A stretch of 64,000 nt of DNA, taken from positions 6,109-70,108 of the forward strand of contig NZ_RJPR01000003.1 in assembly GCF_003943465.1 (NCBI RefSeq). Reading direction: 5' to 3'. Source of the stretch: Streptococcus cristatus (lineage in GTDB: Bacteria; Bacillota; Bacilli; Lactobacillales; Streptococcaceae). The translations under genes were made by a program, and so were the position numbers. The notes under the pieces are model-generated. The model did no database searches. It was not told the origin of the DNA and saw only the letters and a program-made list of their open reading frames with translations. Position 1 is the stretch's first letter. Every line of letters starts with the position of its first letter. This document shows positions 1-9,260 of this stretch, piece after piece.

Positions 1-2
1 GA

Positions 3-179
3 GCTTGGGGAGCAAATTTTGTAATGGCTGTTTCCCTTAACATTCTCTTGGTTGGTTCGTTCTCGAGTTTTATACTAGGGTATGTCCAGAAACTTTTCTC
101 GAGTGAAGAAAGGATCGGAAATTTTGAGGACGATGATGAACCTTCGAAAATTATTTTAGGGAAAATTATGGTAGAATAA
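3..179 (+). CDS. C-terminal part of a membrane protein (cut by window start)
   Basis: Reading frame open from the first bases to a TAA at 177-179, 58 codons visible. The translated tail has one strongly hydrophobic segment (about residues 5-27) followed by a short acidic, hydrophilic end containing Glu-Asp-Asp-Asp-Glu. It looks like the last transmembrane helix and cytoplasmic tail of a membrane protein. The family cannot be named from this piece. It ends 60 bases before a PspC-domain gene on the same strand. Confidence 0.55.
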   Translation, partial: AWGANFVMAVSLNILLVGSFSSFILGYVQKLFSSEERIGNFEDDDEPSKIILGKIMVE

Positions 180-239
180 GATAAGAATCGTTCGTTTAAT
201 CTAACAAAAACTTGTAATGTAGTTGAAGGGAGTTTGATT

Positions 240-422
240 ATGGCAAGACGTTTAACAAAAAGTGCTGATGATAAAATCATTGCAGGAGTTTGCTCCGGGC
301 TAGCTCGGTATTTTAATATAGATCCGGTCATTATCCGTGTTATCTGGGGAGTTTCCTTTTTTGCTTATGGGATTGGACTTCTTCCCTACCTCATTTTCTG
401 GGTGATTTTGCCAGAAGAATAA
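240..422 (+). CDS. PspC-domain small membrane protein
   Basis: A 60-residue protein that is essentially one PspC domain: a basic N-terminus, the conserved stretch GVCSGLARYFNIDP, then one hydrophobic transmembrane segment ending in LPEE. PspC-domain proteins are small membrane proteins linked to envelope stress in other bacteria; the role here is not shown by sequence. A TTG at 234 in the same frame is possible, but the ATG at 240 is preferred because GAAGGGAG (225-232) lies at proper distance from it. A second PspC-family gene lies at 27292. Confidence 0.85.
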   Translation: MARRLTKSADDKIIAGVCSGLARYFNIDPVIIRVIWGVSFFAYGIGLLPYLIFWVILPEE

Positions 423-477
423 GGCAGAAACTAGTTGCAAAAGGCAGCTAGTTTTCTGTTTAGAAGATCTTAAAATA

Positions 478-496
478 TGGTATAATGAAATTTATG
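478..496 (+). promoter_or_regulatory. Extended -10 promoter of ftsK, leaderless start
   Basis: TGG plus TATAAT (478-486) is a perfect extended -10 element. The in-frame ATG at 494 lies 7 bases after the hexamer, where transcription would start. No Shine-Dalgarno-like sequence precedes the start codon. The ATG at 485 in the same frame overlaps the -10 box and could not be in the transcript from this promoter. Confidence 0.7.
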
Positions 497-2791
497 GCAA
501 ATAAGAAAAATACAAAAAACAGTCGAACTACGAGACGGCCGACAAAAGCGGAATTAGAAAGACAAAAAGCGATTCGACGGATGATAGTCACCTTTGTTTT
601 GGCTATCGCTTTATTGTTTGCTGCTTTGAAGCTGGGGGCTTTTGGAGTCACCATTTATAACTTAATTCGGGTTCTGGTAGGGAGTCTGGCTTATGTGGCG
701 ATTCTAGCTGCCTTGTTTTATCTCTTTTTCTTTAAGTGGCTGCACAAACATGAGGGGAAGATTTCGGGCTTTATCAGCTTTTTCTTAGGACTCAGCTTAA
801 TTTTTCAAGCCTATTTTGTTCATGTTTTGCATTTGAAAGGGCAGGTTTTATCCACAACGCTTACGCGAGTCTTGACAGATTTGTTGGCCTTTAAAGTGTC
901 CTCATTTGCTGGTGGTGGGCTGATTGGGGCGGCTCTTTATGCTCCGATTTCTTTTCTTTTTTCAAATATCGGCTCCTATTTCATTGGCCTGCTCCTGATT
1001 TTGCTGGGGGCCCTGCTCATGAGTCCATGGTCGCTTTATGATCTTGCTGAGAAATTTAGCGTGACTTTCCAAAACTGGAGAGAAAAAGAGGAGGAAAAAC
1101 GTCAGCTTCGTTTCCTTGAGCGGGAGGAGAAAGCCGCACAGGCAGCTATGCAAGCCATTGAGGTAGAGCAGGCAGAAACTGAAGTGGATCCTCAAACGGG
1201 AGAGATTTTAGATGATGAGGATTTGTCTTACTCGCCTATGGACTTTGATGAGGCGGACTATGCTGAAGAGGGGGAGTATGATCCCCATGAGCCCCTGGAC
1301 TTTGGCCGAGAAGAGGAAATAGAAGAAGCAGAGGCGGACGTAGAGGTAGATTTTACGACCAAAGAAAGTCTAGACTATAAATTACCGACCATCAATCTCT
1401 TTGCGCCTGACAAGCCCAAAAATCAGTCCAAGGAAAAGAGGATTGTCCGAGAGAATATCAAGATTTTGGAAGAAACCTTTGCTAGCTTTGGAATTAAGGT
1501 TACTGTCGAGCGGGCTGAAATTGGACCTTCTGTTACCAAGTACGAGGTCAAGCCAGCTGTCGGCGTTCGGGTCAATCGGATTTCCAATCTGGCTGATGAC
1601 CTGGCTTTAGCCTTAGCTGCTAAGGATGTTCGGATTGAGGCGCCGATTCCTGGAAAATCCCTGGTCGGGATTGAGGTACCTAACTCTGAAATTGCGACCG
1701 TGACTTTCCGAGAACTCTGGGAACAGTCGAAAACGGATGCCAGCAAGCTCCTAGAAATCCCACTTGGGAAGGCTGTCAACGGCTCTGTCCGTTCTTTTGA
1801 CTTGGCTAAGATGCCTCACCTCTTGGTGGCGGGCTCTACTGGTTCTGGTAAATCTGTGGCCGTCAACGGCATTATCGCCAGCATTCTCATGAAAGCCAGA
1901 CCGGATGAAGTCAAGTTTATGATGGTGGATCCTAAGATGGTGGAGCTGTCTGTTTATAATGACATTCCCCACTTGCTTATCCCAGTCGTAACAAATCCTC
2001 GCAAGGCCAGCCGCGCCCTGCAGAAGGTTGTAGACGAAATGGAAAATCGCTATGAACTCTTTTCCAAGGTCGGTGCTCGTAACATTGCTGGCTATAATGC
2101 CAAGGTAGCCGAGTACAATGCTCAATCTGAGTACAAGCAGGTGCCCCTGCCTTTAATCGTCGTCATCGTGGACGAGCTGGCTGACCTCATGATGGTGGCC
2201 AGCAAGGAAGTGGAAGACGCTATTATACGTCTGGGACAAAAAGCGCGTGCGGCTGGGATTCACATGATTCTGGCTACCCAGCGGCCATCTGTAGATGTTA
2301 TCTCGGGTCTGATTAAGGCCAATGTACCCTCTCGGATTGCCTTTGCTGTGTCCAGCGGGACAGACAGCCGGACTATTCTAGATGAAAATGGAGCGGAAAA
2401 GCTATTGGGGCGTGGTGATATGCTCTTTAAGCCGATTGATGAAAACCACCCAGTCCGTTTGCAGGGCTCCTTCATCTCAGATGAGGACGTGGAGCGCATC
2501 GTAGCTTTTGTCAAGAATCAAGCAGAAGCTGATTATGACGATAGTTTTGATCCAGGCGAAGTATCTGAAAGTGATTTGGATACTGGCGGGGGCGATGATG
2601 AAGGCGATCCTCTCTTTGAGGAAGCCAAGGCCTTGGTCATTGAGACACAGAAAGCTAGCGCTTCGATGATCCAGCGGCGACTCTCGGTCGGCTTTAATCG
2701 GGCCACTCGTCTCATGGAAGAATTGGAAGCAGCAGGCGTTATCGGACCAGCCGAAGGAACGAAGCCGAGAAAAGTGTTGCAGACAAGTTAA
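494..2791 (+). CDS. ftsK: DNA translocase FtsK/SpoIIIE
   Basis: A 765-residue DNA translocase that moves chromosomal DNA through the division septum. Four hydrophobic segments occupy roughly residues 25-180, followed by a long acidic linker (about 200-300). The motor domain carries a Walker A motif AGSTGSGKS near residue 446 and a Walker [13 protein letters not shown] near 555. The C-terminal gamma winged helix (about 700-765, with [18 protein letters not shown]) reads KOPS-like DNA sites in the family. The start at 494 gives MANKK, the form I recall for pneumococcal FtsK. Upstream codons from 485 overlap the -10 box. A terminator follows the stop. Confidence 0.96.
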   Translation: MANKKNTKNSRTTRRPTKAELERQKAIRRMIVTFVLAIALLFAALKLGAFGVTIYNLIRVLVGSLAYVAILAALFYLFFFKWLHKHEGKISGFISFFLGLSLIFQAYFVHVLHLKGQVLSTTLTRVLTDLLAFKVSSFAGGGLIGAALYAPISFLFSNIGSYFIGLLLILLGALLMSPWSLYDLAEKFSVTFQNWREKEEEKRQLRFLEREEKAAQAAMQAIEVEQAETEVDPQTGEILDDEDLSYSPMDFDEADYAEEGEYDPHEPLDFGREEEIEEAEADVEVDFTTKESLDYKLPTINLFAPDKPKNQSKEKRIVRENIKILEETFASFGIKVTVERAEIGPSVTKYEVKPAVGVRVNRISNLADDLALALAAKDVRIEAPIPGKSLVGIEVPNSEIATVTFRELWEQSKTDASKLLEIPLGKAVNGSVRSFDLAKMPHLLVAGSTGSGKSVAVNGIIASILMKARPDEVKFMMVDPKMVELSVYNDIPHLLIPVVTNPRKASRALQKVVDEMENRYELFSKVGARNIAGYNAKVAEYNAQSEYKQVPLPLIVVIVDELADLMMVASKEVEDAIIRLGQKARAAGIHMILATQRPSVDVISGLIKANVPSRIAFAVSSGTDSRTILDENGAEKLLGRGDMLFKPIDENHPVRLQGSFISDEDVERIVAFVKNQAEADYDDSFDPGEVSESDLDTGGGDDEGDPLFEEAKALVIETQKASASMIQRRLSVGFNRATRLMEELEAAGVIGPAEGTKPRKVLQTS

Positions 2792-2838
2792 ACATTTTCC
2801 CGAGCAGTTGGTTAACAAGAATAATATCCTGTAAAAGC

Positions 2839-2870
2839 AAATCTGCCAGCAGTTAGCCGGCAGATTTTCT
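2839..2870 (+). terminator. Terminator after ftsK
   Basis: AAATCTGCC (2839-2847) pairs with GGCAGATTT (2859-2867), followed by a short T/C tract. It lies between the ftsK stop and the VOC gene. Confidence 0.7.
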
Positions 2871-2896
2871 CTACTGAAGAATGAAAGGAAAAAGTT

Positions 2897-3283
2897 ATGA
2901 AACTAGATAGCATTCACCATATTGCGATTATTGGCCATGATTATGACAAGACTAAGGATTTTTATGTGGAAAAGCTGGGCTTTGACATGCTGGATGAGCA
3001 CCATCGACCCGACAAGCAGGACATTCTCTTTAATGTCCGCAAAGGAAATCTGACGCTGGAAATTTTCATCAAGGAAGAAGCTCCCAAGCGGCCAGCCCTT
3101 CCTGCACCAGAGCATACTGGGTTGCGGCATCTGGCTTTCCGAGTGACAAATGTCGAAGAAATGCTAGTGGAGTTTGACCGATTGGAGATTCCCCATACCG
3201 AGCTGCGCTATGACGACTTTGACGGCCGTAAGATGGCTTTCTTCTTTGATCCGGATGGCCTACCTCTAGAGATTCATGAATAA
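2897..3283 (+). CDS. VOC-superfamily protein, YaeR/GloA2-like
   Basis: A 128-residue single-domain vicinal oxygen chelate protein resembling YaeR (glyoxalase I-like) of E. coli. Visible candidate metal ligands are the His in SIHHIAI near the N-terminus, the His in GLRHLAFRV and the Glu in LPLEIHE at the C-terminus. The family fold is certain but the substrate is not; it may act on methylglyoxal-glutathione-like adducts or other small molecules. AAAGGA at about 2883-2888 precedes the ATG at 2897. The gene is monocistronic, bounded by terminators on both sides. Confidence 0.85.
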   Translation: MKLDSIHHIAIIGHDYDKTKDFYVEKLGFDMLDEHHRPDKQDILFNVRKGNLTLEIFIKEEAPKRPALPAPEHTGLRHLAFRVTNVEEMLVEFDRLEIPHTELRYDDFDGRKMAFFFDPDGLPLEIHE

Positions 3284-3347
3284 AACTAGGAGAATCGGAG
3301 GGCTTTGTTTCTCAACAGAAGAATGACTCATAAGATTTGCATATGAA

Positions 3348-3380
3348 AACCCATCGGCTTTGCCCGATGGGTTGTGTTTT
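3348..3380. terminator. Bidirectional terminator, VOC gene / DUF3397 gene
   Basis: AACCCATCGG (3348-3357) pairs perfectly with CCGATGGGTT (3364-3373), with T-rich sequence after it on the plus strand and A-rich sequence before it. It lies between two converging genes. Confidence 0.85.
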
Positions 3381-3384
3381 ACAT

Positions 3385-3732
3385 TTATAAAAAGAGAGCG
3401 ATGACCATGGCTAGGTACATAAAGAAGATCAAGATAAAACCAGCCCGCCAGAAAAATTTAAAGAACTTGGGATAGTAGAAACTCCGTTTTTTCCTAAGAA
3501 AATAAGTTGTGATGGCGATAGCTAGGCCAGACAATACTAATAATAGGTGGGGTAAAAGACTGTGGTAGAAGGCCTTGTCTGAAATGATATACAACTCTAT
3601 AGCAAAAAAAGGGAAAGCCAAATCTGCAAAATTCAAGCCAAATTTTCTTAGCCTGAAGACCTTCACCGCGATAATCGATAAGATGAGTGTTAAAAAGATA
3701 AATAATACAGAAGCAATTTTTAATAATACCAT
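3385..3732 (-). CDS. DUF3397 family membrane protein
   Basis: A 115-residue, strongly hydrophobic protein with about four transmembrane segments separated by short basic loops (for example RLRKFG and FLRKKRS). It matches the pattern of the streptococcal DUF3397 family, whose function is unknown to me. It is convergent with the VOC gene and divergent from rplK. The start codon is the first ATG of the frame; no strong ribosome site is visible before it, so the start is uncertain. Confidence 0.7.
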   Translation of the reverse strand: MVLLKIASVLFIFLTLILSIIAVKVFRLRKFGLNFADLAFPFFAIELYIISDKAFYHSLLPHLLLVLSGLAIAITTYFLRKKRSFYYPKFFKFFWRAGFILIFFMYLAMVIALFL

Positions 3733-3797
3733 GTAACCATTTTACCATAAAAATGAGAAAATATAAGAATTTTTCTTGCATTTTGAAAAGATTAGTG

Positions 3798-3873
3798 TAT
3801 AATAGAAAAGTATGCAAAAAGCATACTTGTGGGAGGTAAAAATCTCTAATTACCGCCAAAACCACAAAGGAGG
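3798..3873 (+). promoter_or_regulatory. rplK promoter and structured leader with L1-like site
   Basis: TATAAT at 3798-3803 starts a leader of about 70 bases. AGTATGC-AAAAA-GCATACT (3809-3827) is a perfect hairpin. From 3829 to 3865 the leader reads GTGGGAG, then AAAATC, then AAAACCAC, with GGTAA/TTACC pairing inside. A very similar set of motifs recurs before rplA. The ribosome site AAAGGAGG (3866-3873) directly abuts the structure, so protein binding could block initiation. L1 autoregulation by mimicry of its 23S rRNA site is known in bacteria; its use here is inferred. Confidence 0.6.
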
Positions 3874-3881
3874 ATTTAAAA

Positions 3882-4307
3882 ATGGCTAAAAAAGTCGAAA
3901 AACTTGTAAAATTGCAAATCCCTGCTGGTAAAGCTACTCCAGCTCCACCGGTTGGACCTGCTCTTGGTCAAGCTGGTATCAACATCATGGGATTCACAAA
4001 AGAGTTCAACGCTCGTACAGCTGACCAAGCTGGTATGATCATTCCAGTTGTTATCTCAGTATACGAAGACAAATCATTTACTTTCGTGACTAAGACACCA
4101 CCAGCTGCTGTTCTTTTGAAAAAAGCTGCAGGTGTTGAAAAAGGATCAGGTACACCTAACAAAACGAAAGTTGCTACAGTTACTCGTGCACAAGTACAAG
4201 AAATTGCAGAAACTAAGATGCCAGATTTGAACGCAGCAAACATTGAGTCTGCAATGCGTATGATCGAAGGTACTGCTCGTTCTATGGGATTCACTGTTGT
4301 TGACTAA
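3882..4307 (+). CDS. rplK: 50S ribosomal protein L11
   Basis: A 141-residue L11. It shows the N-terminal [20 protein letters not shown] loop that binds near the GTPase centre and the C-terminal rRNA-binding domain ending in EGTARSMGF. Codon choice is strongly biased to highly expressed codons, unlike the neighbours. AAAGGAGG lies 8 bases before the ATG. It is co-transcribed with rplA 97 bases downstream. Confidence 0.99.
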   Translation: MAKKVEKLVKLQIPAGKATPAPPVGPALGQAGINIMGFTKEFNARTADQAGMIIPVVISVYEDKSFTFVTKTPPAAVLLKKAAGVEKGSGTPNKTKVATVTRAQVQEIAETKMPDLNAANIESAMRMIEGTARSMGFTVVD

Positions 4308-4350
4308 TCAATAACACCCCCAATATAACCCGCAAGACTTCATCATTTCG

Positions 4351-4396
4351 AGGAGTGACGTGGGAGATGAAAATCGATTGAACCACTTACAAGGAG
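4351..4396 (+). promoter_or_regulatory. Second L1-like RNA site between rplK and rplA
   Basis: GTGGGAG (4360-4366), GATGAAAATC, then ACCAC (4382-4386) sit just before the rplA ribosome site AAGGAG (4391-4396). GTGG can pair with CCAC to close an asymmetric loop resembling the L1-binding region of 23S rRNA. The same core motifs occur at 3829-3865. Autogenous control by L1 is inferred. Confidence 0.6.
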
Positions 4397-4404
4397 AATA
4401 GAAA

Positions 4405-5094
4405 ATGGCTAAAAAAAGCAAACAACTTCGTGCTGCTCTTGAGAAAATCGACAGCACAAAAGCATACAGTGTAGAAGAAGCTGTAGCACTTGCAAAAGAA
4501 ACTAACTTTGCAAAATTTGACGCAACTGTAGAAGTTGCTTACAACTTGAACATCGACGTTAAAAAAGCTGACCAACAAATCCGTGGCGCAATGGTATTGC
4601 CAAACGGTACTGGTAAAACTTCACGCGTTCTTGTTTTTGCACGTGGTGCAAAAGCTGAAGAGGCAAAAGCTGCTGGTGCAGACTTTGTTGGTGAAGATGA
4701 CCTTGTTGCGAAAATCAACGACGGTTGGTTGGACTTCGATGTAGTTATCGCTACACCTGACATGATGGCTCTTGTTGGACGTCTTGGACGTGTCCTTGGA
4801 CCACGTAACTTGATGCCAAACCCTAAAACTGGTACTGTAACAATGGATGTTGCTAAAGCAGTTGAAGAGTCTAAAGGTGGTAAGATCACTTACCGTGCTG
4901 ACCGTGCTGGTAACGTTCAAGCAATCATCGGTAAAGTATCATTTGAAGCTGAAAAATTGGTTGAAAACTTCAAAGCTTTCAACGAAACAATCCAAAAAGC
5001 AAAACCAGCTACAGCTAAGGGAACTTACGTAACAAACTTGACAATCACAACTACTCAAGGTGTTGGTATCAAGGTTGACGTGAACTCACTTTAA
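4405..5094 (+). CDS. rplA: 50S ribosomal protein L1
   Basis: A 229-residue L1, the protein of the mobile ribosomal stalk next to the E site. The hallmark segment [20 protein letters not shown] and the C-terminal [14 protein letters not shown] are present, and length is typical. Codon use is of the highly expressed class. It ends at a strong terminator, making a two-gene rplK-rplA operon. Confidence 0.99.
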
Positions 5095-5105
5095 GAATTG
5101 AACTT

Positions 5106-5132
5106 GAGCTACCTATGGGTAGCTCTTTTTTT
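5106..5132 (+). terminator. Terminator of rplK-rplA
   Basis: GAGCTACC-TATG-GGTAGCTC (5106-5125) followed by an uninterrupted T run of at least seven bases. Confidence 0.95.
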
Positions 5133-5174
5133 GGACAAAATATACTGAAGACGGTTACAAAAAATGTAAAAACA

Positions 5175-5216
5175 TGGTATAATTTTATGGAGCAATTTAT
5201 TTTATATTCAAAGGAG
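5175..5216 (+). promoter_or_regulatory. Promoter and ribosome site of the permease gene
   Basis: TGG-TATAAT at 5175-5183 forms an extended -10. AAGGAG at 5211-5216 precedes tandem ATG codons at 5221 and 5224; spacing favours 5224. Confidence 0.7.
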
Positions 5217-5220
5217 ATGA

Positions 5221-6672
5221 ATGATGAAAAAAGATCAGAACCAGCTGACTTGGCTGATGGTGTCCCTGATTGCCTTTAATATGGTTTGGGGTCTGGGAAA
5301 TGTGGTCAACAACTACTCTCAACAAGGGATTTCAGTCGTTGTTTCTTGGATTCTTATCCTGGCTATTTACTTTATTCCCTATGCCCTCATCGTGGGGCAG
5401 CTAGGCTCGACTTTTAAGGAGAGCGGAGGCGGTGTCAGTGACTGGGTGGAGAAAACCTCTACCAAGCGCTTGGCTTATTTTGCGGCTTGGACTTACTGGG
5501 TGGTGCATATTCCCTACTTGGCTCAAAAGCCACAGGGAGTTCTGATTCCTTTAGGATGGGCTATCCAAGGAAATGGCGATTTTTTGAGCAGTCTTGATAT
5601 TCACTGGATTGTTATTCTTAGTTTGCTGATTTTCGGTGCCTTTCTCTACTTATCCACCAAGGGGCTGTCTACACTTAAAGTGATTGGGGGCTTGGCTGGA
5701 AGTGCGATGCTGATTATGTCCTTCCTCTTTGTTCTCTTAGCGGTCGGTGCGCCTTTTATCAAGCCGGATATGCAGTTCGCAACGGCTAATATGGACAAGC
5801 TTAGTACTTACATTCCTAATTTTGATTTTTCATACTTTACGACTATCTCGCTCTTAGTCTTTGCAGTCGGTGGGGCTGAGAAAATTTCGCCTTACGTTAA
5901 CCAAACTCGCAATCCAGCCAAGGAATTTCCAAAGGGCATGATTATCATGGCTATCATGGTTGGTGCATCTGCTATTCTAGGCTCTCTAGCCATGGGTATG
6001 CTCTTTGACGGTAGCAATATTCCTGAAGATTTGATGCGCAACGGTGCTTATCAAGCCTTCCAAATGCTGGGTAATTACTGGGGTGTAGGTAATGTACTGG
6101 TAGTCATCTATGCCCTGACTAATATGGTCGGACAGATTGCGGCCTTGGCCTTCTCAATTGACGCGCCTCTACAAATCTTGCTCAATAATGCCGATGAGGA
6201 ATTTGTTCCAAGCTGGCTACGCAAGCGGACATCAAAAGGTGTACTGATTAACGGTTATATCCTGACAGGGATTTTGGTAAGCTTCCTGATTGTCCTACCA
6301 ATCTTTGGAATCAAGGAAATTGACGGTCTGGTTAAATGGATGACCAATCTTAACTCTATTGTTATGCCAATGCGTTATCTTTGGGTATTCGTGGCTTATA
6401 TGTTGCTCAATAAAGCTTGGAAGAAATACAAGGATGCGGAATATAAACTTACTAAAAATCCAAAATTTGGCTTTATCATCGGAGCTTGGTGCTTCCTTTT
6501 CACAGCTTTTGCTTGTATTTTAGGTATGGTTCCCAAAGTAGATTATGCAGTTGATCCAGCTGGTTGGCGCTTCTCTCTGATGACAAATATCTTGACACCG
6601 ATTGTCTTGATTAGTTTAGGCGTCATCTTGCCTCTATTGGCTAAACGGGAGAAGAGACAGTCACTTAAATAG
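5221..6672 (+). CDS. APC-superfamily amino-acid permease
   Basis: A 483-residue integral membrane protein with about 12 hydrophobic segments, of the amino acid-polyamine-organocation superfamily. Typical features are the N-terminal MVWGLGNVVNN segment and the conserved FAVGGAEKISPYVNQTRNPA stretch (glutamate/GABA antiporter-type subfamily). The substrate cannot be told from sequence alone. It is flanked by its own promoter and a terminator, so it is a single-gene unit. The start may be 5224 rather than 5221, which removes only one Met. Confidence 0.85.
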   Translation: MMKKDQNQLTWLMVSLIAFNMVWGLGNVVNNYSQQGISVVVSWILILAIYFIPYALIVGQLGSTFKESGGGVSDWVEKTSTKRLAYFAAWTYWVVHIPYLAQKPQGVLIPLGWAIQGNGDFLSSLDIHWIVILSLLIFGAFLYLSTKGLSTLKVIGGLAGSAMLIMSFLFVLLAVGAPFIKPDMQFATANMDKLSTYIPNFDFSYFTTISLLVFAVGGAEKISPYVNQTRNPAKEFPKGMIIMAIMVGASAILGSLAMGMLFDGSNIPEDLMRNGAYQAFQMLGNYWGVGNVLVVIYALTNMVGQIAALAFSIDAPLQILLNNADEEFVPSWLRKRTSKGVLINGYILTGILVSFLIVLPIFGIKEIDGLVKWMTNLNSIVMPMRYLWVFVAYMLLNKAWKKYKDAEYKLTKNPKFGFIIGAWCFLFTAFACILGMVPKVDYAVDPAGWRFSLMTNILTPIVLISLGVILPLLAKREKRQSLK

Positions 6673-6712
6673 TAGTGACGATCGCCTCTATCGCTAAATT
6701 GATAAAGTTTTC

Positions 6713-6741
6713 AGTCCTATCTTATGATAGGGCTGTTTTTT
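6713..6741 (+). terminator. Terminator after permease gene
   Basis: AGTCCTATC (6713-6721) pairs with GATAGGGCT (6726-6734, one G-T pair), followed by GTTTTTT. Confidence 0.9.
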
Positions 6742-6983
6742 AGGAAAAAATCCTTTCACAGGAATTAAAAATGATAAGGCAAGCATTTCTTCTGGGGGAC
6801 TTTCATAAGAGATGATACTTATATCGACGGTTAAGGTTGGATGATTATTTTGAAGGTTCAGCTCAGCCCTCTATCGCAAAGCTACAATTTTTCTCAAGAA
6901 AATATCCTTCTCCTTTTGTGAAATACCTATAATTGTGGTAAAATAAGTGGAATAAATATTATTAAAAACAAAGAGGTATTATC
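6742..6983. other. Intergenic region before ppaC
   Basis: About 240 bases without a credible gene. Possible -10 boxes for ppaC are TATAAT at 6928-6933 and TGG-TAAAAT at 6936-6944; AGAGG before 6984 serves as ribosome site. I see no repeat or strong hairpin in the rest. Confidence 0.4.
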
Positions 6984-7919
6984 ATGTCTAAGATTCTAGT
7001 ATTTGGTCACCAAAATCCAGACTCAGATGCCATCGGGTCATCTGTAGCCTTTGCTTATCTTGCAAAGACAGCTTACGGTTTGGATACAGAAGCAGTAGCT
7101 CTTGGGACTCCAAATGAAGAAACAGCTTTTGTATTGAACTATTTTGGTGTAGAAGCACCCCGCGTGATCACATCTGCTAAAGCGGAAGGTGCAGAGCAAG
7201 TTATCTTGACTGACCACAACGAATTCCAACAATCTGTTTCAGATATTGCTGAAGTGGAAGTTTATGGCGTAGTGGACCACCACCGTGTAGCTAACTTTGA
7301 AACTGCAAGCCCACTTTACATGCGTTTGGAACCTGTTGGGTCAGCGTCTTCTATCGTCTATCGTATGTTTAAAGAACACGGTGTGGCAGTTCCTAAAGAG
7401 CTTGCTGGTTTGATGTTATCTGGTTTGATTTCAGATACACTTCTCTTGAAATCTCCAACGACACACCCAAGTGATAAGGATATTGCTCCTGAGTTGGCTG
7501 AGTTAGCAGGTGTGAACTTGGAAGAATACGGTCTCGCTATGCTGAAGGCTGGTACAAACTTGGCAAGCAAGTCTGCAGAAGAATTGATTGACATTGATGC
7601 TAAGACTTTTGAATTGAACGGAAACAATGTCCGTGTAGCACAAGTCAACACTGTAGATATTGCTGAAGTTTTAGAACGCCAAGCAGAAATCGAGGCAGCA
7701 ATGCAAGCGGCTATTGCAGCAAATGGTTATTCTGACTTTGTTTTGATGATTACAGACATCGTAAACTCAAACTCAGAAATCCTTGCAATTGGCGCAAACA
7801 TGGACAAGGTCGAAGCAGCCTTTAACTTCAAACTTGAAAATAACCATGCCTTCTTGGCTGGTGCCGTTTCGCGTAAGAAACAAGTGGTGCCTCAGTTGAC
7901 TGAAAGCTTTAACGCTTAA
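6984..7919 (+). CDS. ppaC: Manganese-dependent inorganic pyrophosphatase (family II)
   Basis: A 311-residue family II (DHH/DHHA2) cytoplasmic pyrophosphatase that splits pyrophosphate from biosynthetic reactions and needs Mn2+ or Co2+. Metal-binding motifs are [12 protein letters not shown] near the N-terminus, LTDHNEF, and VVDHHR. The C-terminal [10 protein letters not shown] provides the phosphate-binding Arg-Lys. Codon use is biased, as expected for an abundant enzyme. It stands alone between intergenic DNA and a terminator. Confidence 0.98.
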   Translation: MSKILVFGHQNPDSDAIGSSVAFAYLAKTAYGLDTEAVALGTPNEETAFVLNYFGVEAPRVITSAKAEGAEQVILTDHNEFQQSVSDIAEVEVYGVVDHHRVANFETASPLYMRLEPVGSASSIVYRMFKEHGVAVPKELAGLMLSGLISDTLLLKSPTTHPSDKDIAPELAELAGVNLEEYGLAMLKAGTNLASKSAEELIDIDAKTFELNGNNVRVAQVNTVDIAEVLERQAEIEAAMQAAIAANGYSDFVLMITDIVNSNSEILAIGANMDKVEAAFNFKLENNHAFLAGAVSRKKQVVPQLTESFNA

Positions 7920-7968
7920 TTTCCTGAGTGGCAACTCAAAATAGGAAACACTGGTTTTCCGCACATGT

Positions 7969-7991
7969 AAAGGAGTTTCGACTCCTTTTTT
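7969..7991 (+). terminator. Terminator after ppaC
   Basis: AAAGGAGT-TTCG-ACTCCTTT (7969-7988) with a tetraloop, followed by T residues. Confidence 0.92.
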
Positions 7992-8005
7992 GATAGACGA
8001 GAGAA

Positions 8006-8518
8006 ATGAAGATTCAAGATTTACAAAATGGTGATCTATTGTTTACAGTTGGGAAATCCGAGATGGCAGCAGCGATTCGGACAGCAACGGGCTCCTATAG
8101 CCATGTGGGTATCTTTTTTGATGGTGAGATTTACCATGCAACTCAGGAAAAGGGAGTGGCCCATCAGCCCTTGAGCCAGCTTTTGGAGGAAGGGGACATG
8201 TATCATGTCTTTGCTTATCCTGAGATAGATGCGGCCAGCGTCTTTAAAGAAGCTAAGTCCCATCTTGGAAAGCCTTATAATGTTAGTTTTTATGCTGAGA
8301 GCGAGGGATTTTACTGCTCGGAATATATTGCTCAGATTTTGCCAATTTTTGAGACCATTCCCATGCAGTTTGCTGATGATGAAAATGTGGTTTCTGCGTT
8401 TTGGCAGGCTTATTATGAGGACTTGGGCTTAGCAGTACCCGTAGGGCAGCCTGGAACCAATCCCAGTCAGTTGGCTCAATCAGCCAAGCTCATTTTTAAA
8501 GGAGAGCTCCATGATTAA
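8006..8518 (+). CDS. YiiX/YebB-like permuted papain-fold (NlpC/P60 superfamily) hydrolase
   Basis: A 170-residue protein with the layout of circularly permuted NlpC/P60-type cysteine hydrolases. The motif GSYSHVGIFFDGEIYHAT places a catalytic His at residue 33, and GFYCSEYIAQ places the nucleophile Cys at 104. There is no signal peptide, so it likely works in the cytoplasm; the family is proposed to act on amide or ester bonds of lipids or peptides. It overlaps the next gene by 8 bases, suggesting translational coupling. The specific substrate is unknown. Confidence 0.75.
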   Translation: MKIQDLQNGDLLFTVGKSEMAAAIRTATGSYSHVGIFFDGEIYHATQEKGVAHQPLSQLLEEGDMYHVFAYPEIDAASVFKEAKSHLGKPYNVSFYAESEGFYCSEYIAQILPIFETIPMQFADDENVVSAFWQAYYEDLGLAVPVGQPGTNPSQLAQSAKLIFKGELHD

Positions 8519-9164
8519 AATTATCAATCCGACTCGGCTGACACGACAGCCCTTATTTGAAAAACTAATCAATTATCTGGATCAGCATAATGATGTGATT
8601 TTGAGAGAAATCAAACGTGAGTTTGCGGGCTTTCCCAATCTAGATCGCTTCATGGAGGAATGCATCAAGGCGGGCTATATTCGGCGGGAAAATAAGCGCT
8701 ATTATCAGCAGGTTCCGCTTTTGGAGAATCTTGAAAATCTATCTTTGAATCAGGAAATCTTTATTCGAGATGATAGTCCGATCTATCTGGAATTGTTGAA
8801 TTTGAGCTTTGAGACTCAGCTTGCTAATCAGACTAATGCGGCTATTCTGCTGGAAAAGACCGATTTTCAGAGAGATAAACTGACCTTGTCCAATTATTTT
8901 TATAAAATGCAGCGACAGTATCCGCTGTCTGAGGAGCAGAAGCCCCTTTACGCTATCTTGGGAGATGTGAATCCAGAGTATGCCCTCAAGTATATGACGA
9001 CTTTCCTCCTCAAGTATGTCCGTAAGGATGAGCTCCTGCAGAAGCGCCGAGATATTTTTGTCGATAGTCTGGTGATTCTAGGTTACATTCGTCAGAATGA
9101 GGCTGGCAAGTATGAGTTGAAGGCGAGCTTTGACAAGGAACGCCTAGTGTTCCAATTGGACTGA
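8511..9164 (+). CDS. DUF1803 family protein
   Basis: A 217-residue soluble protein of the streptococcal DUF1803 type. It is rich in charged and aromatic residues, with no transmembrane segment and no catalytic motif I can name. The N-terminal part (about residues 1-65) reads like a small winged-helix fold (EKLINYLDQHNDVILREIK), but this is only an impression. It starts inside the preceding hydrolase gene, so the two are probably made together. Confidence 0.65.
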   Translation: MIKIINPTRLTRQPLFEKLINYLDQHNDVILREIKREFAGFPNLDRFMEECIKAGYIRRENKRYYQQVPLLENLENLSLNQEIFIRDDSPIYLELLNLSFETQLANQTNAAILLEKTDFQRDKLTLSNYFYKMQRQYPLSEEQKPLYAILGDVNPEYALKYMTTFLLKYVRKDELLQKRRDIFVDSLVILGYIRQNEAGKYELKASFDKERLVFQLD

Positions 9165-9260
9165 TAGTTTTTAGAATGAGGGAAAAATTAGACAGACCCA
9201 CCTGTCATTTTGCCATATTCTGTGCTATAGTAGTATATAGAATTTGGGAAAGGAATTAGA

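Noticed and set aside
1751-2125. 124-codon frame antisense to ftsK
   Set aside because: Opposite the conserved motor domain; the composition is that of a reverse frame.
3494-3865. 123-codon minus-strand frame reaching into the rplK leader
   Set aside because: Overlaps the better-supported DUF3397 gene in another frame and runs through the rplK promoter and leader.
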